The position numbers were made by a program, and so were the translations under genes. 39,940 nucleotides of DNA from JACKAL01 sp964400355 (GTDB taxonomy: Bacteria > Bdellovibrionota > Bdellovibrionia > Bdellovibrionales > JAGQZY01). The notes under the pieces are model-generated. The model worked only from the letters and a program-made list of their open reading frames with translations. It was not told the DNA's origin and searched no databases. Positions 21,766 through 29,869 of the stretch are shown here, piece by piece. The DNA is taken from positions 1 through 39,940 of the forward strand of contig CAYNTO010000026.1 of assembly GCA_964400355.1 (NCBI GenBank), read 5' to 3'. Position 1 is the stretch's first letter, and the number at the start of each line of letters is the position of its first letter.

Positions 21766-23793
21766 TTAGCGGCCCACATCCTCACGGCGATTAAGCACTC
21801 TAACGCCCTGAAATTCCTTGGAAAAATCCTTATTAATGCGCAGCCACTCGCGCATACTTTCTGAACCCGGGTAGAGGGTCACTTGGTTGGGCTCACGCAA
21901 CCATTCCCACTGGTAACTGTATTTGGGCAGATTCCACTCGAGAGTGCCCTCGAGAAGACCCGCACTGTACTGACCATTGAGTGCAAACTTGCCGTTCAAA
22001 CCAGTGGCTGAAACTTTTTTTAGAATCCAACGGCCCGAAGAAATCACCGATTCACTGTGCAAACGTGAAAGAGAAATTGTATCCGTCAGTGTCGCGCGAT
22101 CGAGGAGCGAAACATATAGCCAATCGGTGGATGAGCCACGCGGGATATCGACCTTTGCCAGTGTGAGACCAATGCGCACGCCTTCGTCGGTGCGATCTGC
22201 AAGGAATTCCCCACTTGAGAGCGCGATGTTTTCGAACTGTGCCGAATCAAAGCCACCACGCATATTCATGCTCTGAATCTCGCCTTTTTTACCCACAACA
22301 AGTGAACCGCGGAGGCTCATCGGCGAAAGTTTACCCGAGAGCATGGTTTGCTGAACGGCCGGAGAAAAAGCGAGAGTCTCCATATTCAAGTCGCCGGTCC
22401 ACTGCTCCGTTTGCTTGTCGTAATTAGCAATTACAGTCCCTTTGAACTCACCGTCTTTGAGCACCACATCTGATAACTTTACAGCCCACTTCTTTTCCAC
22501 ATAGCGAAAATCCAAAATCAAGCTTTCGATTTCCTGAAGCGCGCGGCGATTGTTTCTGGAAAACAGCACTTCGGATCCGCGAACGAGGAGTTTTGTCTCA
22601 AACGCCTTGTCGCGAAACTGCAGAAGTCCACTGAGCGCACCAAACTTTTTGACAATTCCCGAGAGCGGAAGCTCATTGGCGCTCTTAATCACATCGTCGA
22701 GCCTGAAATCTTTGAGAGTCACATCGACTTTTAGGCCAGTGAGTTTACGAATGGATCCGATAGTCACGTTGGAAATGGAGATGTCTCCGCGCGGACCAGC
22801 CACCGAACACTGGCTTGCCGACCACGTGTCCTGCGCGAGCGTCTTCAGGCTTGAATTTAAACTCAAAGTGCAATTGGCCCATAAAAACTGAAACGTCCAC
22901 AGCGTTCCAAACCAACGATTGAGAACGCTCAGCGGGAGATTGCTCAGTGCAAATTTTGATTCAATTTTTTTATCTTTATCGAGGTGCGCGGTCCACAACA
23001 AGTGGCCCTCGTCGTAGCCCCAATCCACCTGGGAACGGGCGTCCTCATCAGAAACCGAGGCCACGATGGACAGTTTTGTCGATATGGACTTTTGCTCCTT
23101 GCGAATAATAAACGGCCGAAAGTGAAAGTCGACATTGAGAGTGTCGCCTGTTGTGATCCTACCACTGCCCATAGCCGAGATGGTCTTCCCTGAAACATCC
23201 ACATTCTGTATTTGAATGTGATCAATATCGAGTTTAGAGAACGGGATTTTTGTGCGCAGCTTGCGCAAGTCGCCCACGTATCGTTGTACGGAGGCGGCGG
23301 TGAACGTTTTTGGCGGCGCTGGAATATCGTTGTCGTTGTCTTGCCACTGCATCTCCGCCGAGGGGGACGCGCCCCCGTCGTCGGTCACCGGTAATGGCCC
23401 GCGCGCGCAGCCCGGATCGGGTTTGTGTTCGACGATCAAATGAGAAATAGATATGGCACCCGCTTTAGGGCGTGACAGCAACAGATCCACGAAGGGTATG
23501 GGTACGAAAATATCTTTTGCCAATACTCTCAACTGCCGACAGTCTTCCGGTTTGCGCCAGCTCACTGTGTCTACCCACGCTCCGAAAGTAGGCAGACCAT
23601 AACGAGCAAAAACAATGCGAGGTGCAGCCACAGAAATATTGTAACCTTGCATCTGCTCATTGAGTCCTACCCAATGAGCTTGAACTGTTTTTTGAATGAA
23701 CTTGTTTATAAAAATGCCGCCGAGGGCGCAGATCACAAAGAGCACCGCAAATCTCTTAAGACCTCTTGAAGTTTTTACCGCTTCTCCGATCAT
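21766..23793 (-). CDS. AsmA-like / DUF748-like membrane-anchored periplasmic protein
   Basis: A 675-residue protein with one N-terminal membrane helix (FAVLFVICALGGIFINKF) and a long beta-rich periplasmic part. ATG at 23793 is preferred to GTG at 23799 because GGAG lies 5 nt before it. Features recalling AsmA-type proteins, which bridge the periplasm and are linked to lipid or outer-membrane homeostasis, are the repeated amphipathic strands and the segments SKLDIDHIQIQNVDVSG, GDISISNVTIG, LNGKFALNGQYSAGLLEGTLEW. Assignment to this broad family is by overall look and not by a single motif. It lies 43 nt after greA and upstream of the outer-membrane barrel gene. Confidence 0.6.
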   Translation of the reverse strand: MIGEAVKTSRGLKRFAVLFVICALGGIFINKFIQKTVQAHWVGLNEQMQGYNISVAAPRIVFARYGLPTFGAWVDTVSWRKPEDCRQLRVLAKDIFVPIPFVDLLLSRPKAGAISISHLIVEHKPDPGCARGPLPVTDDGGASPSAEMQWQDNDNDIPAPPKTFTAASVQRYVGDLRKLRTKIPFSKLDIDHIQIQNVDVSGKTISAMGSGRITTGDTLNVDFHFRPFIIRKEQKSISTKLSIVASVSDEDARSQVDWGYDEGHLLWTAHLDKDKKIESKFALSNLPLSVLNRWFGTLWTFQFLWANCTLSLNSSLKTLAQDTWSASQCSVAGPRGDISISNVTIGSIRKLTGLKVDVTLKDFRLDDVIKSANELPLSGIVKKFGALSGLLQFRDKAFETKLLVRGSEVLFSRNNRRALQEIESLILDFRYVEKKWAVKLSDVVLKDGEFKGTVIANYDKQTEQWTGDLNMETLAFSPAVQQTMLSGKLSPMSLRGSLVVGKKGEIQSMNMRGGFDSAQFENIALSSGEFLADRTDEGVRIGLTLAKVDIPRGSSTDWLYVSLLDRATLTDTISLSRLHSESVISSGRWILKKVSATGLNGKFALNGQYSAGLLEGTLEWNLPKYSYQWEWLREPNQVTLYPGSESMREWLRINKDFSKEFQGVRVLNRREDVGR

Positions 23794-23836
23794 AGACACT
23801 CCGGCGCTCGATGCATAAAACTAGATGTTCAAAACC

Positions 23837-24313
23837 TTATTTGTACTCAAAAGAAACGACTTCGTAGTCTTTGTCGCCTTTGGGGCTTTTTACCAGAACT
23901 TCATCACCACTTTTCTTACCAATCACGGCGCGAGCCAATGGAGAGATAATAGAAATGAGGCCATTTTTAGCGTCTGCTTCGTCCACACCGACGATTTGAT
24001 AAGTCACCTTTTCTTCGGTCTCAATATCGAGCAAAGTGACAGTAGCTCCGAAAACGATTTTATCGCTAGTAATCTTAGCAGGATCGATAACTTCGGCGCC
24101 CGCGAGTTTGCCCTGAACATCCAATATACGGCCTTCCACCATAGATTGGCGTTCTTTAGCCGCTTCGTACTCGGCGTTTTCGCTAATATCGCCCTGTGCT
24201 CGTGCTTCTTCGATCGCCTTAATAACTGATGGGCGCTCCTCATGGGTGAGGCGACGAAGCTCGTCTTCGAGCAGTTTCTTACCCCGAATGGTCAAGGGAA
24301 GAACATCGGACAT
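23837..24313 (-). CDS. greA: Transcription elongation factor GreA
   Basis: A 158-residue factor that enters the RNA polymerase secondary channel and stimulates cleavage of backtracked RNA. The N-terminal coiled coil carries the catalytic acidic tip in GDISENAEYEAAKE, followed by the C-terminal FKBP-like domain (FGATVTLLDIE, SPLARAVIGKKSGDEV). Length is as usual. GGAGG lies 6 nt before the ATG and a very good promoter lies upstream. It is the first gene of the long minus-strand run. Confidence 0.97.
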   Translation of the reverse strand: MSDVLPLTIRGKKLLEDELRRLTHEERPSVIKAIEEARAQGDISENAEYEAAKERQSMVEGRILDVQGKLAGAEVIDPAKITSDKIVFGATVTLLDIETEEKVTYQIVGVDEADAKNGLISIISPLARAVIGKKSGDEVLVKSPKGDKDYEVVSFEYK

Positions 24314-24344
24314 GGATACCTCCTAGAAAATTACAAAAAGGTAG

Positions 24345-24373
24345 GTTATAACGAAGAGATATTGGAGTTGCAA
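24345..24373 (-). promoter_or_regulatory. Promoter for greA
   Basis: On the minus strand TTGCAA (24368-24373) and TATAAC (24345-24350) are 17 nt apart. The leader would be about 25 nt and includes the GGAGG site. TTGCAA is its own reverse complement, but no matching -10 is seen on the plus strand for mgtE. Confidence 0.65.
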
Positions 24374-24387
24374 TACAAAACTGTTTC

Positions 24388-24400
24388 CCCCAAACTGGGG
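24388..24400. promoter_or_regulatory. Small inverted repeat upstream of mgtE
   Basis: CCCCA (24388-24392) and TGGGG (24396-24400) flank AAC, 28 nt before the mgtE start and upstream of the greA promoter. It could be an operator or a short RNA hairpin. No known motif is recognised and no magnesium riboswitch fits in this 114-nt gap. Confidence 0.25.
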
Positions 24401-24427
24401 TGCTAAAACCGTACGCTGGGTGTTGAA

Positions 24428-25792
24428 ATGAAGCTGAATACGTCCTCTACAAACATAGTTCGACGCCTCTTGACAGGCCGGCCAAGCCGCCCCCTTCGTT
24501 CGCTATTGAAGCGCGTAGAAACCGCCGACCTCGCCTCATTGCTTTTTCAGCTCCATGCTGGAGAGCGTAAAGCGCTTTTAGACGGCCTTATCAGCATTAA
24601 GCGCGCGGGCGCCGTGCTCGTACAAATTCCCGAAGTTCAACTCCAAGAACTATTGAATTCTCTCGACGACCAGCTGTTCGATGACGTCCTCAAAGCCTCC
24701 GCAGTGTACGACGGTGCGTTTTTACTCTCAAATATCACCGATGAGGATCGCCGCGCGGCCTTGCTTGGGCGCATGCCACAATCGGAGCGCGAGCAACTCG
24801 TGCAGTTTCTCAACTACCCCGAAGAGTCTGCAGGCCGCATGATGACGACTCACTTTTTCTCGGTGCCAACCAACATCACCGCGCAAGAGGGCTTAGATCT
24901 GTTGCGTGGCCGCTCACCAGAAGATTCCCTGTATTACATTTACTGCGTCAACGAGGATCAAAAACTGGTCGGCGTGGTGTCTTTGCGTATGCTCGTGACC
25001 GCATCGCCATCGACACCCATTGAGAAACTGGCGCGTAAAGATGTGGTGTATGTAACTGCGGACACCTCGAGCGAAAAAGTCGCAAAAATAGTGAGCCATT
25101 ACGATTTTATTGCCGTTCCTGTTGTGAACGCTGCGGAACAGATGGTGGGAATCGTCACTGTTGATGACGTGGTCGATATCATTCAAGAACAGGCCCAAGC
25201 CGAAGTGTACGCCCGCGCCGGTCTTCAAGAGGATGACCGCGTGCACTCATCGATCAAACAAAAAATTAAAAACCGTTTGCCGTGGATGCTCCTCAACCTG
25301 GGGCTTTCCGGCATAGCGAGCTTGGTGGTGTATCAGTTTGAAAGTGTCATGGAAGCATTTGTGATACTTGCTGTTACAAAGAATATCGTGGCCAGTACCA
25401 GCGGCAATACGGCCATCCAGTGTATGACCGTGGTCACGCGTGGAATCGCAACCAACGATTTTCAGTTCACAACGTACATGCGCGCCTTCATCAAAGAACT
25501 CTCCACCGGTACTATTATCGGGCTTGCAATGGGAATCACATCGGGCATTTTTCTTTACGTTTTCACATACAACGAAGGCAACGCTGTAATGATCGGTTCC
25601 GTGATGTTTTTGTCCATGTTACTAACGTCCATTGTTGGTGCGTGCGCAGGTGCGGGCGTGCCATTTTTGCTCCATTACTTCCATCGCGACCCAGCCGTAA
25701 GTAGCGGCGTTCTCGTCACGGTCATTACCGACATCTTCGGCTTTTTCTCCTTTTTGGGATTGGCGACCATGGCGGCCCATTACTTTGCTTAA
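24428..25792 (+). CDS. mgtE: Magnesium transporter MgtE
   Basis: A 454-residue inner-membrane Mg2+ channel. The N domain (about 15-130) has the superhelical LLKRVETADLASLL and MPQSEREQL repeats. A CBS pair follows (about 131-255: PEESAGRMMTTHFFSV, VGVVSLRML, VPVVNAAEQMVGIVTVDDVVDII) and senses cytosolic Mg2+. The C-terminal part has five membrane helices starting at PWMLLNLGLSG. The pore signature region reads STSGNTAIQCMTVVTRGI, and the conserved aspartate is in ITDIFGFFSFLGLA. No strong Shine-Dalgarno sequence is seen. It is divergent from greA. Confidence 0.95.
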   Translation: MKLNTSSTNIVRRLLTGRPSRPLRSLLKRVETADLASLLFQLHAGERKALLDGLISIKRAGAVLVQIPEVQLQELLNSLDDQLFDDVLKASAVYDGAFLLSNITDEDRRAALLGRMPQSEREQLVQFLNYPEESAGRMMTTHFFSVPTNITAQEGLDLLRGRSPEDSLYYIYCVNEDQKLVGVVSLRMLVTASPSTPIEKLARKDVVYVTADTSSEKVAKIVSHYDFIAVPVVNAAEQMVGIVTVDDVVDIIQEQAQAEVYARAGLQEDDRVHSSIKQKIKNRLPWMLLNLGLSGIASLVVYQFESVMEAFVILAVTKNIVASTSGNTAIQCMTVVTRGIATNDFQFTTYMRAFIKELSTGTIIGLAMGITSGIFLYVFTYNEGNAVMIGSVMFLSMLLTSIVGACAGAGVPFLLHYFHRDPAVSSGVLVTVITDIFGFFSFLGLATMAAHYFA

Positions 25793-25826
25793 GTCGCAGT
25801 CACCTCAATAGTTTTTATCAATGTTT

Positions 25827-25855
25827 TTGACCTATCCTGAGCGGCAAAGGATACT
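25827..25855 (+). promoter_or_regulatory. Promoter, probably leaderless, for the DHH phosphoesterase
   Basis: TTGACC (25827-25832) and GATACT (25850-25855) are 17 nt apart and the ATG at 25862 follows 6 nt later, at the expected transcription start. AAAGGA at 25846-25851 overlaps the -10 and is rather far (10 nt) to serve as Shine-Dalgarno sequence. Confidence 0.55.
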
Positions 25856-25861
25856 AGGCTC

Positions 25862-26836
25862 ATGTTCTCTGATGTGGTCCAAAGCATTCAAAATGCTCAA
25901 ACAATAGTGCTCACAACTCACAAGCAATGCGATGGTGATGGCTTAGGGGCCATGCTCGGAATGTTCCACGCTCTAAAATCTATCGGTAAGGATGTTCGCG
26001 CCCTCAACGTGGATGCCACTCCTCACAAATATCACTTTCTATCGCCCGACACGCACATCTCGTATTTTGATGGAAAGTTTGCACCTCTTGCGGCAACGGA
26101 TCTCACCCTGGTCTTCGACACCAACGACAAACGTTTAGTGAGTCCGCTATATGAACACCTGGAAAAGGTGAGCAAAAAAATACTTTTTATCGACCATCAT
26201 CCCGTTCTGCAGTCGGGCCCGGCTCCCACCGAAGGCTCACTGATCAACACTGCAGCCGCAAGCACAGGTGAACTGGCGTTCGACCTCATCACCGCACTGA
26301 ACATTCCTTTAAATCGTGATATTGCTCGCGCTATTTACACCAGTATTGCCTTTGACACTCAGCTCTTTCGCTACGTGCGCAACTCCTATCGCTCCCACGA
26401 AATTGCTGCGCAACTTTTACGCTTTGAGACCGAGCCAGCGGTAATACATAAAAACATGTTCGGGAACTTTACCGCAAAAAAACTCAAATTCTTATCCCAA
26501 GTTCTCTCAACGATGGAGTTCTTTCACAAAGATCAATTGGTGTTTTTGCATATAAAATCAAAAGATCTTTTCGCCAAGGGTTTAGATTTGGACGACAGCC
26601 GCGATTTGGTGGATATGATGATGAATATCGAATCTGTGGAAGTGGCCGCACTTATTCGTGAGGATGAAGCCAATGCCTTTAAGGTGAGTTTTCGCTCGAA
26701 AGGCCGCGTCACCGTGAACGGACTTGCCGAATCCGTTGGCGGTGGCGGTCACATGTACTCGGCCGGTGCCTCCGTAACTTCTACATCCGAAGAGCTCAAA
26801 GAAAAAATTATTTCTTATTTTCAAAAAAATCTCTAA
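25862..26836 (+). CDS. DHH/DHHA1 phosphoesterase, NrnA-like (oligoribonuclease / pAp phosphatase)
   Basis: A 324-residue cytosolic enzyme. The DHH domain shows CDGDGLGA (D24, D26), VFDTND (D86), and the name-giving IDHHP (D111, H112, H113), which together bind two Mn2+. YTSIAFDTQLFRYVRNS is the later catalytic block. The DHHA1 domain ends with the GGGGHMYSAG substrate loop. Length matches NrnA, which degrades nano-RNAs and dephosphorylates pAp to AMP; RecJ proteins are much longer. A barrel protein gene begins directly after the stop (TAA-ATG). Confidence 0.92.
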   Translation: MFSDVVQSIQNAQTIVLTTHKQCDGDGLGAMLGMFHALKSIGKDVRALNVDATPHKYHFLSPDTHISYFDGKFAPLAATDLTLVFDTNDKRLVSPLYEHLEKVSKKILFIDHHPVLQSGPAPTEGSLINTAAASTGELAFDLITALNIPLNRDIARAIYTSIAFDTQLFRYVRNSYRSHEIAAQLLRFETEPAVIHKNMFGNFTAKKLKFLSQVLSTMEFFHKDQLVFLHIKSKDLFAKGLDLDDSRDLVDMMMNIESVEVAALIREDEANAFKVSFRSKGRVTVNGLAESVGGGGHMYSAGASVTSTSEELKEKIISYFQKNL

Positions 26837-27685
26837 ATGGCCGCCTACATCCTACTTTTATTCTTGGCTCAGACGGCATTCTCCCAAGAACAAAGCATCG
26901 ACACTGCGGCCACCGCAGAAAACGTTGCCGCACCCGCGGCGGTGAATGGTTTTGGCAGTCGCTCCCTGGGTCACAACCTATCCACCAACAACAACACTCT
27001 CGGCCAGCGCGAAACATCCATAGGCACATTGTTTGTCGCTCACGGCATCACCGATCAACTCAGCATTGGATCGAGTGTCTTCGTTTTGGCCGAATACGAG
27101 ATGTTCAATGCAATGGCCCGCTACGCGTTCCCTATCTCTGATAAAGAGAAAATAGGATTCGATGTGGCCTATTTTAAAACTTTTGGGGGAAATGCTCGCA
27201 CCAGTGAAACCTGCTTCGATACGGGCTCCGGAATCGAGTGTAGTCTGTCGGCGACCTACTACGATGGCTTTATTATGGAGGCCATCAATGGCAAATTCAC
27301 ATACACCAACTTGATCACCAACTATTACCGTTTCAACACCACGCTCAGTTATTTTTACTACTTCGACGATCGCATGCCGTTTTCGTTCCGCATGGACCCT
27401 GCCAACAATGATCCGTTCACGCTCAACCTCACCTCACTCCACGAGTTCAAAGTGAACAAACATTTCTTTGTGAATCTGGAGGGCGGCTTGTGGGGCCTCA
27501 ACTACAACTATCCGTACTATCACACAGGAATCACGCTCAATCTACAAGCGAGGAACGTGCTCGTCGGCGCGGGAGTGAGCACCACGTTCAGTCCGGCATT
27601 CCCTAGAGAAAGAGCGCGGTCGTTTGCAGGCTACGATAGTCGCTACTCCATACATCCCGAAGTTCAACTGCAGTTTTTCTTTTAA
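26837..27685 (+). CDS. Probable outer-membrane beta-barrel protein
   Basis: A 282-residue protein with a short signal peptide (LLLFLAQTAFSQ). The mature part is made of alternating beta strands rich in Tyr and Phe and ends FFF, as barrel proteins do. TLGQRETSIGTLFVAHGITDQLSIGSSVF resembles the start of small barrels that report as hypothetical in this group. One cysteine pair (ETCFDTGSGIEC) lies in a loop. The ATG abuts the stop of the DHH gene with no gap and no separate ribosome site, so translation depends on re-initiation. The 3' end is 10 nt from the convergent gene at 27696. Confidence 0.75.
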   Translation: MAAYILLLFLAQTAFSQEQSIDTAATAENVAAPAAVNGFGSRSLGHNLSTNNNTLGQRETSIGTLFVAHGITDQLSIGSSVFVLAEYEMFNAMARYAFPISDKEKIGFDVAYFKTFGGNARTSETCFDTGSGIECSLSATYYDGFIMEAINGKFTYTNLITNYYRFNTTLSYFYYFDDRMPFSFRMDPANNDPFTLNLTSLHEFKVNKHFFVNLEGGLWGLNYNYPYYHTGITLNLQARNVLVGAGVSTTFSPAFPRERARSFAGYDSRYSIHPEVQLQFFF

Positions 27686-27695
27686 CGGATTTTTG

Positions 27696-28121
27696 TTAGC
27701 CGACGCGTTTTGCGATCAATTCCAAAACCTCAGGCATGCACGCGCCACATCCGGTATTGGCTGATGTGCGTTTGCGCACTTTTTCCAGAGTGTGGGCACC
27801 AAGAACAATGGCGCGCTCAATGGAACGTTGAGAGATTTTGCGACAGTGGCAAACCTCGGGATCGTCGTCTCCAGCGTCCCATTGATTTTTGATTTTTAGA
27901 ATTAATTCTTTCAGCAACAAGCTTGCGGAATCGCTGCCCGCAGGTGCCGTGAGCTGATCTGTGGATGTGGGAAACGATTGCTTGAGTTTTTGCGCGGCTT
28001 CGAGCAACGAGAGGCTGCCGATCACGGTCCACTCGTGAGAGCGAATGGATGTACCGTCCACGTCGATCTCCACGTGTATCTCATCGCCGCCTTCTATTTT
28101 TGCGCAAAAATTATGTTTCAA
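27696..28121 (-). CDS. Small protein with C-terminal BFD-type [2Fe-2S] domain
   Basis: A 141-residue soluble protein starting with TTG. The last 55 residues are a BFD-like domain with C91-x-C93 (VCHCRKIS) and C125-x2-C128 (TGCGACMPEV). This spacing binds a [2Fe-2S] cluster in bacterioferritin-associated ferredoxin and in NifU and nitrite reductase modules. The N-terminal 75 residues (NFCAKIEGGDEIHVEIDVDG) are not recognised. GAGG lies 9 nt before the TTG. A role in iron release or electron transfer is possible but unproven. It lies 55 nt after a membrane-protein gene on the same strand. Confidence 0.8.
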   Translation of the reverse strand: MKHNFCAKIEGGDEIHVEIDVDGTSIRSHEWTVIGSLSLLEAAQKLKQSFPTSTDQLTAPAGSDSASLLLKELILKIKNQWDAGDDDPEVCHCRKISQRSIERAIVLGAHTLEKVRKRTSANTGCGACMPEVLELIAKRVG

Positions 28122-28176
28122 AGCCCATCCTCAAACCCTAGACCTAAGGCAATGTCTCTGCGTGAGACGGAGAGCT

Positions 28177-28623
28177 TTAGGACTCCAGAATATCCCTGTA
28201 CCAATCGGATTTTGGGTAGGAAAAGTAAAGGCCGAGCAGGAAAACGGCATAAAACGGATAGATGATCATTTGTTGCTGTAGAAAAATCGCCAGAAACATC
28301 CCAATGATACAAATGAACTCGATCAACAACAGCTGAATGGCCGTTGCCACCACCATGGCTTCTTGGCGCTTTTTCACGTCGTATTTTAGGAGCTCCGCCT
28401 TGCGCACTTTTTTATAGTTTTTCACAAAGCGAAAACCATAAAGAAACGTGAGGATGGCCATGGTCGAAAACAACAAGTACGGAACCACACCCACGTCTTT
28501 TGAGGGTTCATTGAGCACAAAAAACTGCAATCCCCACAACGAAAACACTGTGCCCATCACAGCGATGATGGCAAACAGCACGCGGCCTCTTTTTAATGTG
28601 GATTCCACCGGAGTTTTCGACAT
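28177..28623 (-). CDS. Four-helix inner-membrane protein
   Basis: A 148-residue protein with four hydrophobic segments (about 16-40, 47-67, 90-115 and 117-135). A basic cytosolic loop KNYKKVRKAELLKYDVKKRQE separates helices 2 and 3. No family recognised. The ATG follows a -10 sequence by 6 nt and has no close Shine-Dalgarno sequence (a GGAGG exists but is about 19 nt upstream). It is divergent from glyoxalase II with overlapping promoter regions. Confidence 0.75.
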   Translation of the reverse strand: MSKTPVESTLKRGRVLFAIIAVMGTVFSLWGLQFFVLNEPSKDVGVVPYLLFSTMAILTFLYGFRFVKNYKKVRKAELLKYDVKKRQEAMVVATAIQLLLIEFICIIGMFLAIFLQQQMIIYPFYAVFLLGLYFSYPKSDWYRDILES

Positions 28624-28629
28624 AAACGC

Positions 28630-28659
28630 ATCATATGAAAGACGCCTCCATCAAATCAA
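28630..28659 (-). promoter_or_regulatory. Promoter, probably leaderless, for the four-helix membrane protein
   Basis: On the minus strand TTGATT (28654-28659) and TATGAT (28630-28635) are 18 nt apart. The ATG at 28623 follows 6 nt after the -10. The -35 abuts the -35 of the divergent gloB promoter. Confidence 0.5.
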
Positions 28660-28688
28660 CTGAAAACTTTTTAAAACTGGCGTAGGAT
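28660..28688 (+). promoter_or_regulatory. Promoter, possibly leaderless, for gloB
   Basis: CTGAAA (28660-28665) and TAGGAT (28683-28688) are 17 nt apart and the ATG at 28695 follows 6 nt later. The AGGA inside the -10 hexamer could alternatively be a Shine-Dalgarno sequence of a longer mRNA, so the leaderless reading is not certain. Confidence 0.4.
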
Positions 28689-28694
28689 AAACTT

Positions 28695-29456
28695 ATGACC
28701 GTCCACCTGCTGCCTGCGCGCACCGACAATTACATTTTTGTACTTCGCGAGGACGCCACAAATACGACCATTGTGATCGATCCCACCGATGCGGAACCAG
28801 TATTGGAGATTTGCTCACGTCATCAGTGGAATATAAATGCGATTCTCATTACCCATCATCACCCGGATCACATTACGGGAGTTCCGGAGCTCGCAAAAAA
28901 GTACGCAGCACCCGTTTGGGGCCATAAGCTCGACAAACACCGTCTGCCACCACTCGACCACGAGGTTGTTGGCGGAGATACCTTTACGCTCGGTGGACTG
29001 CGATTCGAAGTGCGTTTTACTCCGGCCCACACCCTAGGACACATCGCCTACTGGCTCCCCGATCAGCACAAATTATTTTGCGGGGATACGTTGTTCTCGA
29101 TGGGTTGCGGCCGCCTGTTTGAAGGCACGCCAGAGATGATGCTTAAAAATATGGAATGGATCCGCACGCTCCCTCAAGATACCGAGGTTTTCTGCTCCCA
29201 CGAGTACACACTGACAAACACCGAATTTGCGATGAGTGTCGAGCCTGATAACACAGGCATCGCAGACTTCTATACTCAGGCGCAAGCCCTTCGAAAAAAA
29301 GGTTTGCCGACGATTCCATTGAATCTCGCGGAGCAACTCGCCCTCAACCCATTTCTCCGCTACGACGATCCCTCCTTGCGATCCGCTCTGAAAATGTCGT
29401 CGGCATCGGATCTGGACGTCTTCACCCGCCTGCGCCAACTCCGCAATCAGTGGTGA
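28695..29456 (+). CDS. gloB: Hydroxyacylglutathione hydrolase (glyoxalase II)
   Basis: A 253-residue metallo-beta-lactamase-fold enzyme that hydrolyses S-lactoylglutathione to lactate and glutathione, finishing methylglyoxal detoxification. The binuclear metal motif H54-x-H56-x-D58-H59 (THHHPDH) is intact, followed by TPAHTLGH, FCGDTLF and FCSHEYTLTN. The C-terminal helical domain typical of glyoxalase II is present (NPFLRYDDPSLR), which separates it from simpler MBL hydrolases. It is probably monocistronic and is convergent with the MazG-like gene. Confidence 0.95.
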   Translation: MTVHLLPARTDNYIFVLREDATNTTIVIDPTDAEPVLEICSRHQWNINAILITHHHPDHITGVPELAKKYAAPVWGHKLDKHRLPPLDHEVVGGDTFTLGGLRFEVRFTPAHTLGHIAYWLPDQHKLFCGDTLFSMGCGRLFEGTPEMMLKNMEWIRTLPQDTEVFCSHEYTLTNTEFAMSVEPDNTGIADFYTQAQALRKKGLPTIPLNLAEQLALNPFLRYDDPSLRSALKMSSASDLDVFTRLRQLRNQW

Positions 29457-29460
29457 GTTG

Positions 29461-29500
29461 CACCTCCGCTACGGAGGTAACCATTACACCTCCGCTACGA
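29461..29500. repeat. Hairpin and 13-bp direct repeat between convergent genes
   Basis: ACCTCCG (29462-29468) and CGGAGGT (29472-29478) form a 7-bp stem with a CTA loop just after gloB. The 13-mer CACCTCCGCTACG occurs at 29461-29473 and again at 29488-29500, the second copy lacking the other half of the hairpin. There is no U-tract, so termination would be weak. Confidence 0.6.
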
Positions 29501-29509
29501 AACTAGCAC

Positions 29510-29869
29510 TTAAAGCTCGGAGTATTTCTTATTCGACCCACGCGATTTTTCAACCGGATACTTGGCGCGGTTTTTTTCCATCTTGCGCGTAAACGCTGTG
29601 GCGAGATCGATGTCGTACTTTTGTGCGAAGCGCACCACAAAGAACAGCACATCAGCCAACTCGTCGTCGACCTTTTGGCGATCTTCGCCCGTCATAATCG
29701 CCTCGCACTCCTCGTCGTTTTTAAAACGGAACACCTCGAGGAGCTCTGCAGCCTCGGTGGCCATGCCAATGCTCAAATCTTTGAGCCCGTGGAACTGATC
29801 CCACTCGCGCTCGCTGCAAAAGGCTTTCACTTGCTCCTTGAGTTCGCTGATCATCACTTTATTGTCCAC
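29510..29869 (-). CDS. MazG-like nucleotide pyrophosphohydrolase
   Basis: A 119-residue all-alpha NTP pyrophosphatase of the short MazG-like (dCTPase/RS21-C6 type) family, thought to clean non-canonical nucleotides from the pool. EREWDQFHGLKDLSIGMATEAAELLEVF supplies the EAAE acidic pair and DDELADVLFFVVRFAQKYDIDL the second one, which together bind Mg2+. The C-terminal KMEKNRAKYPVEKSRG is also typical. The start overlaps the end of cysQ by 11 nt, so the two form an operon. Confidence 0.92.
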   Translation of the reverse strand: MDNKVMISELKEQVKAFCSEREWDQFHGLKDLSIGMATEAAELLEVFRFKNDEECEAIMTGEDRQKVDDELADVLFFVVRFAQKYDIDLATAFTRKMEKNRAKYPVEKSRGSNKKYSEL

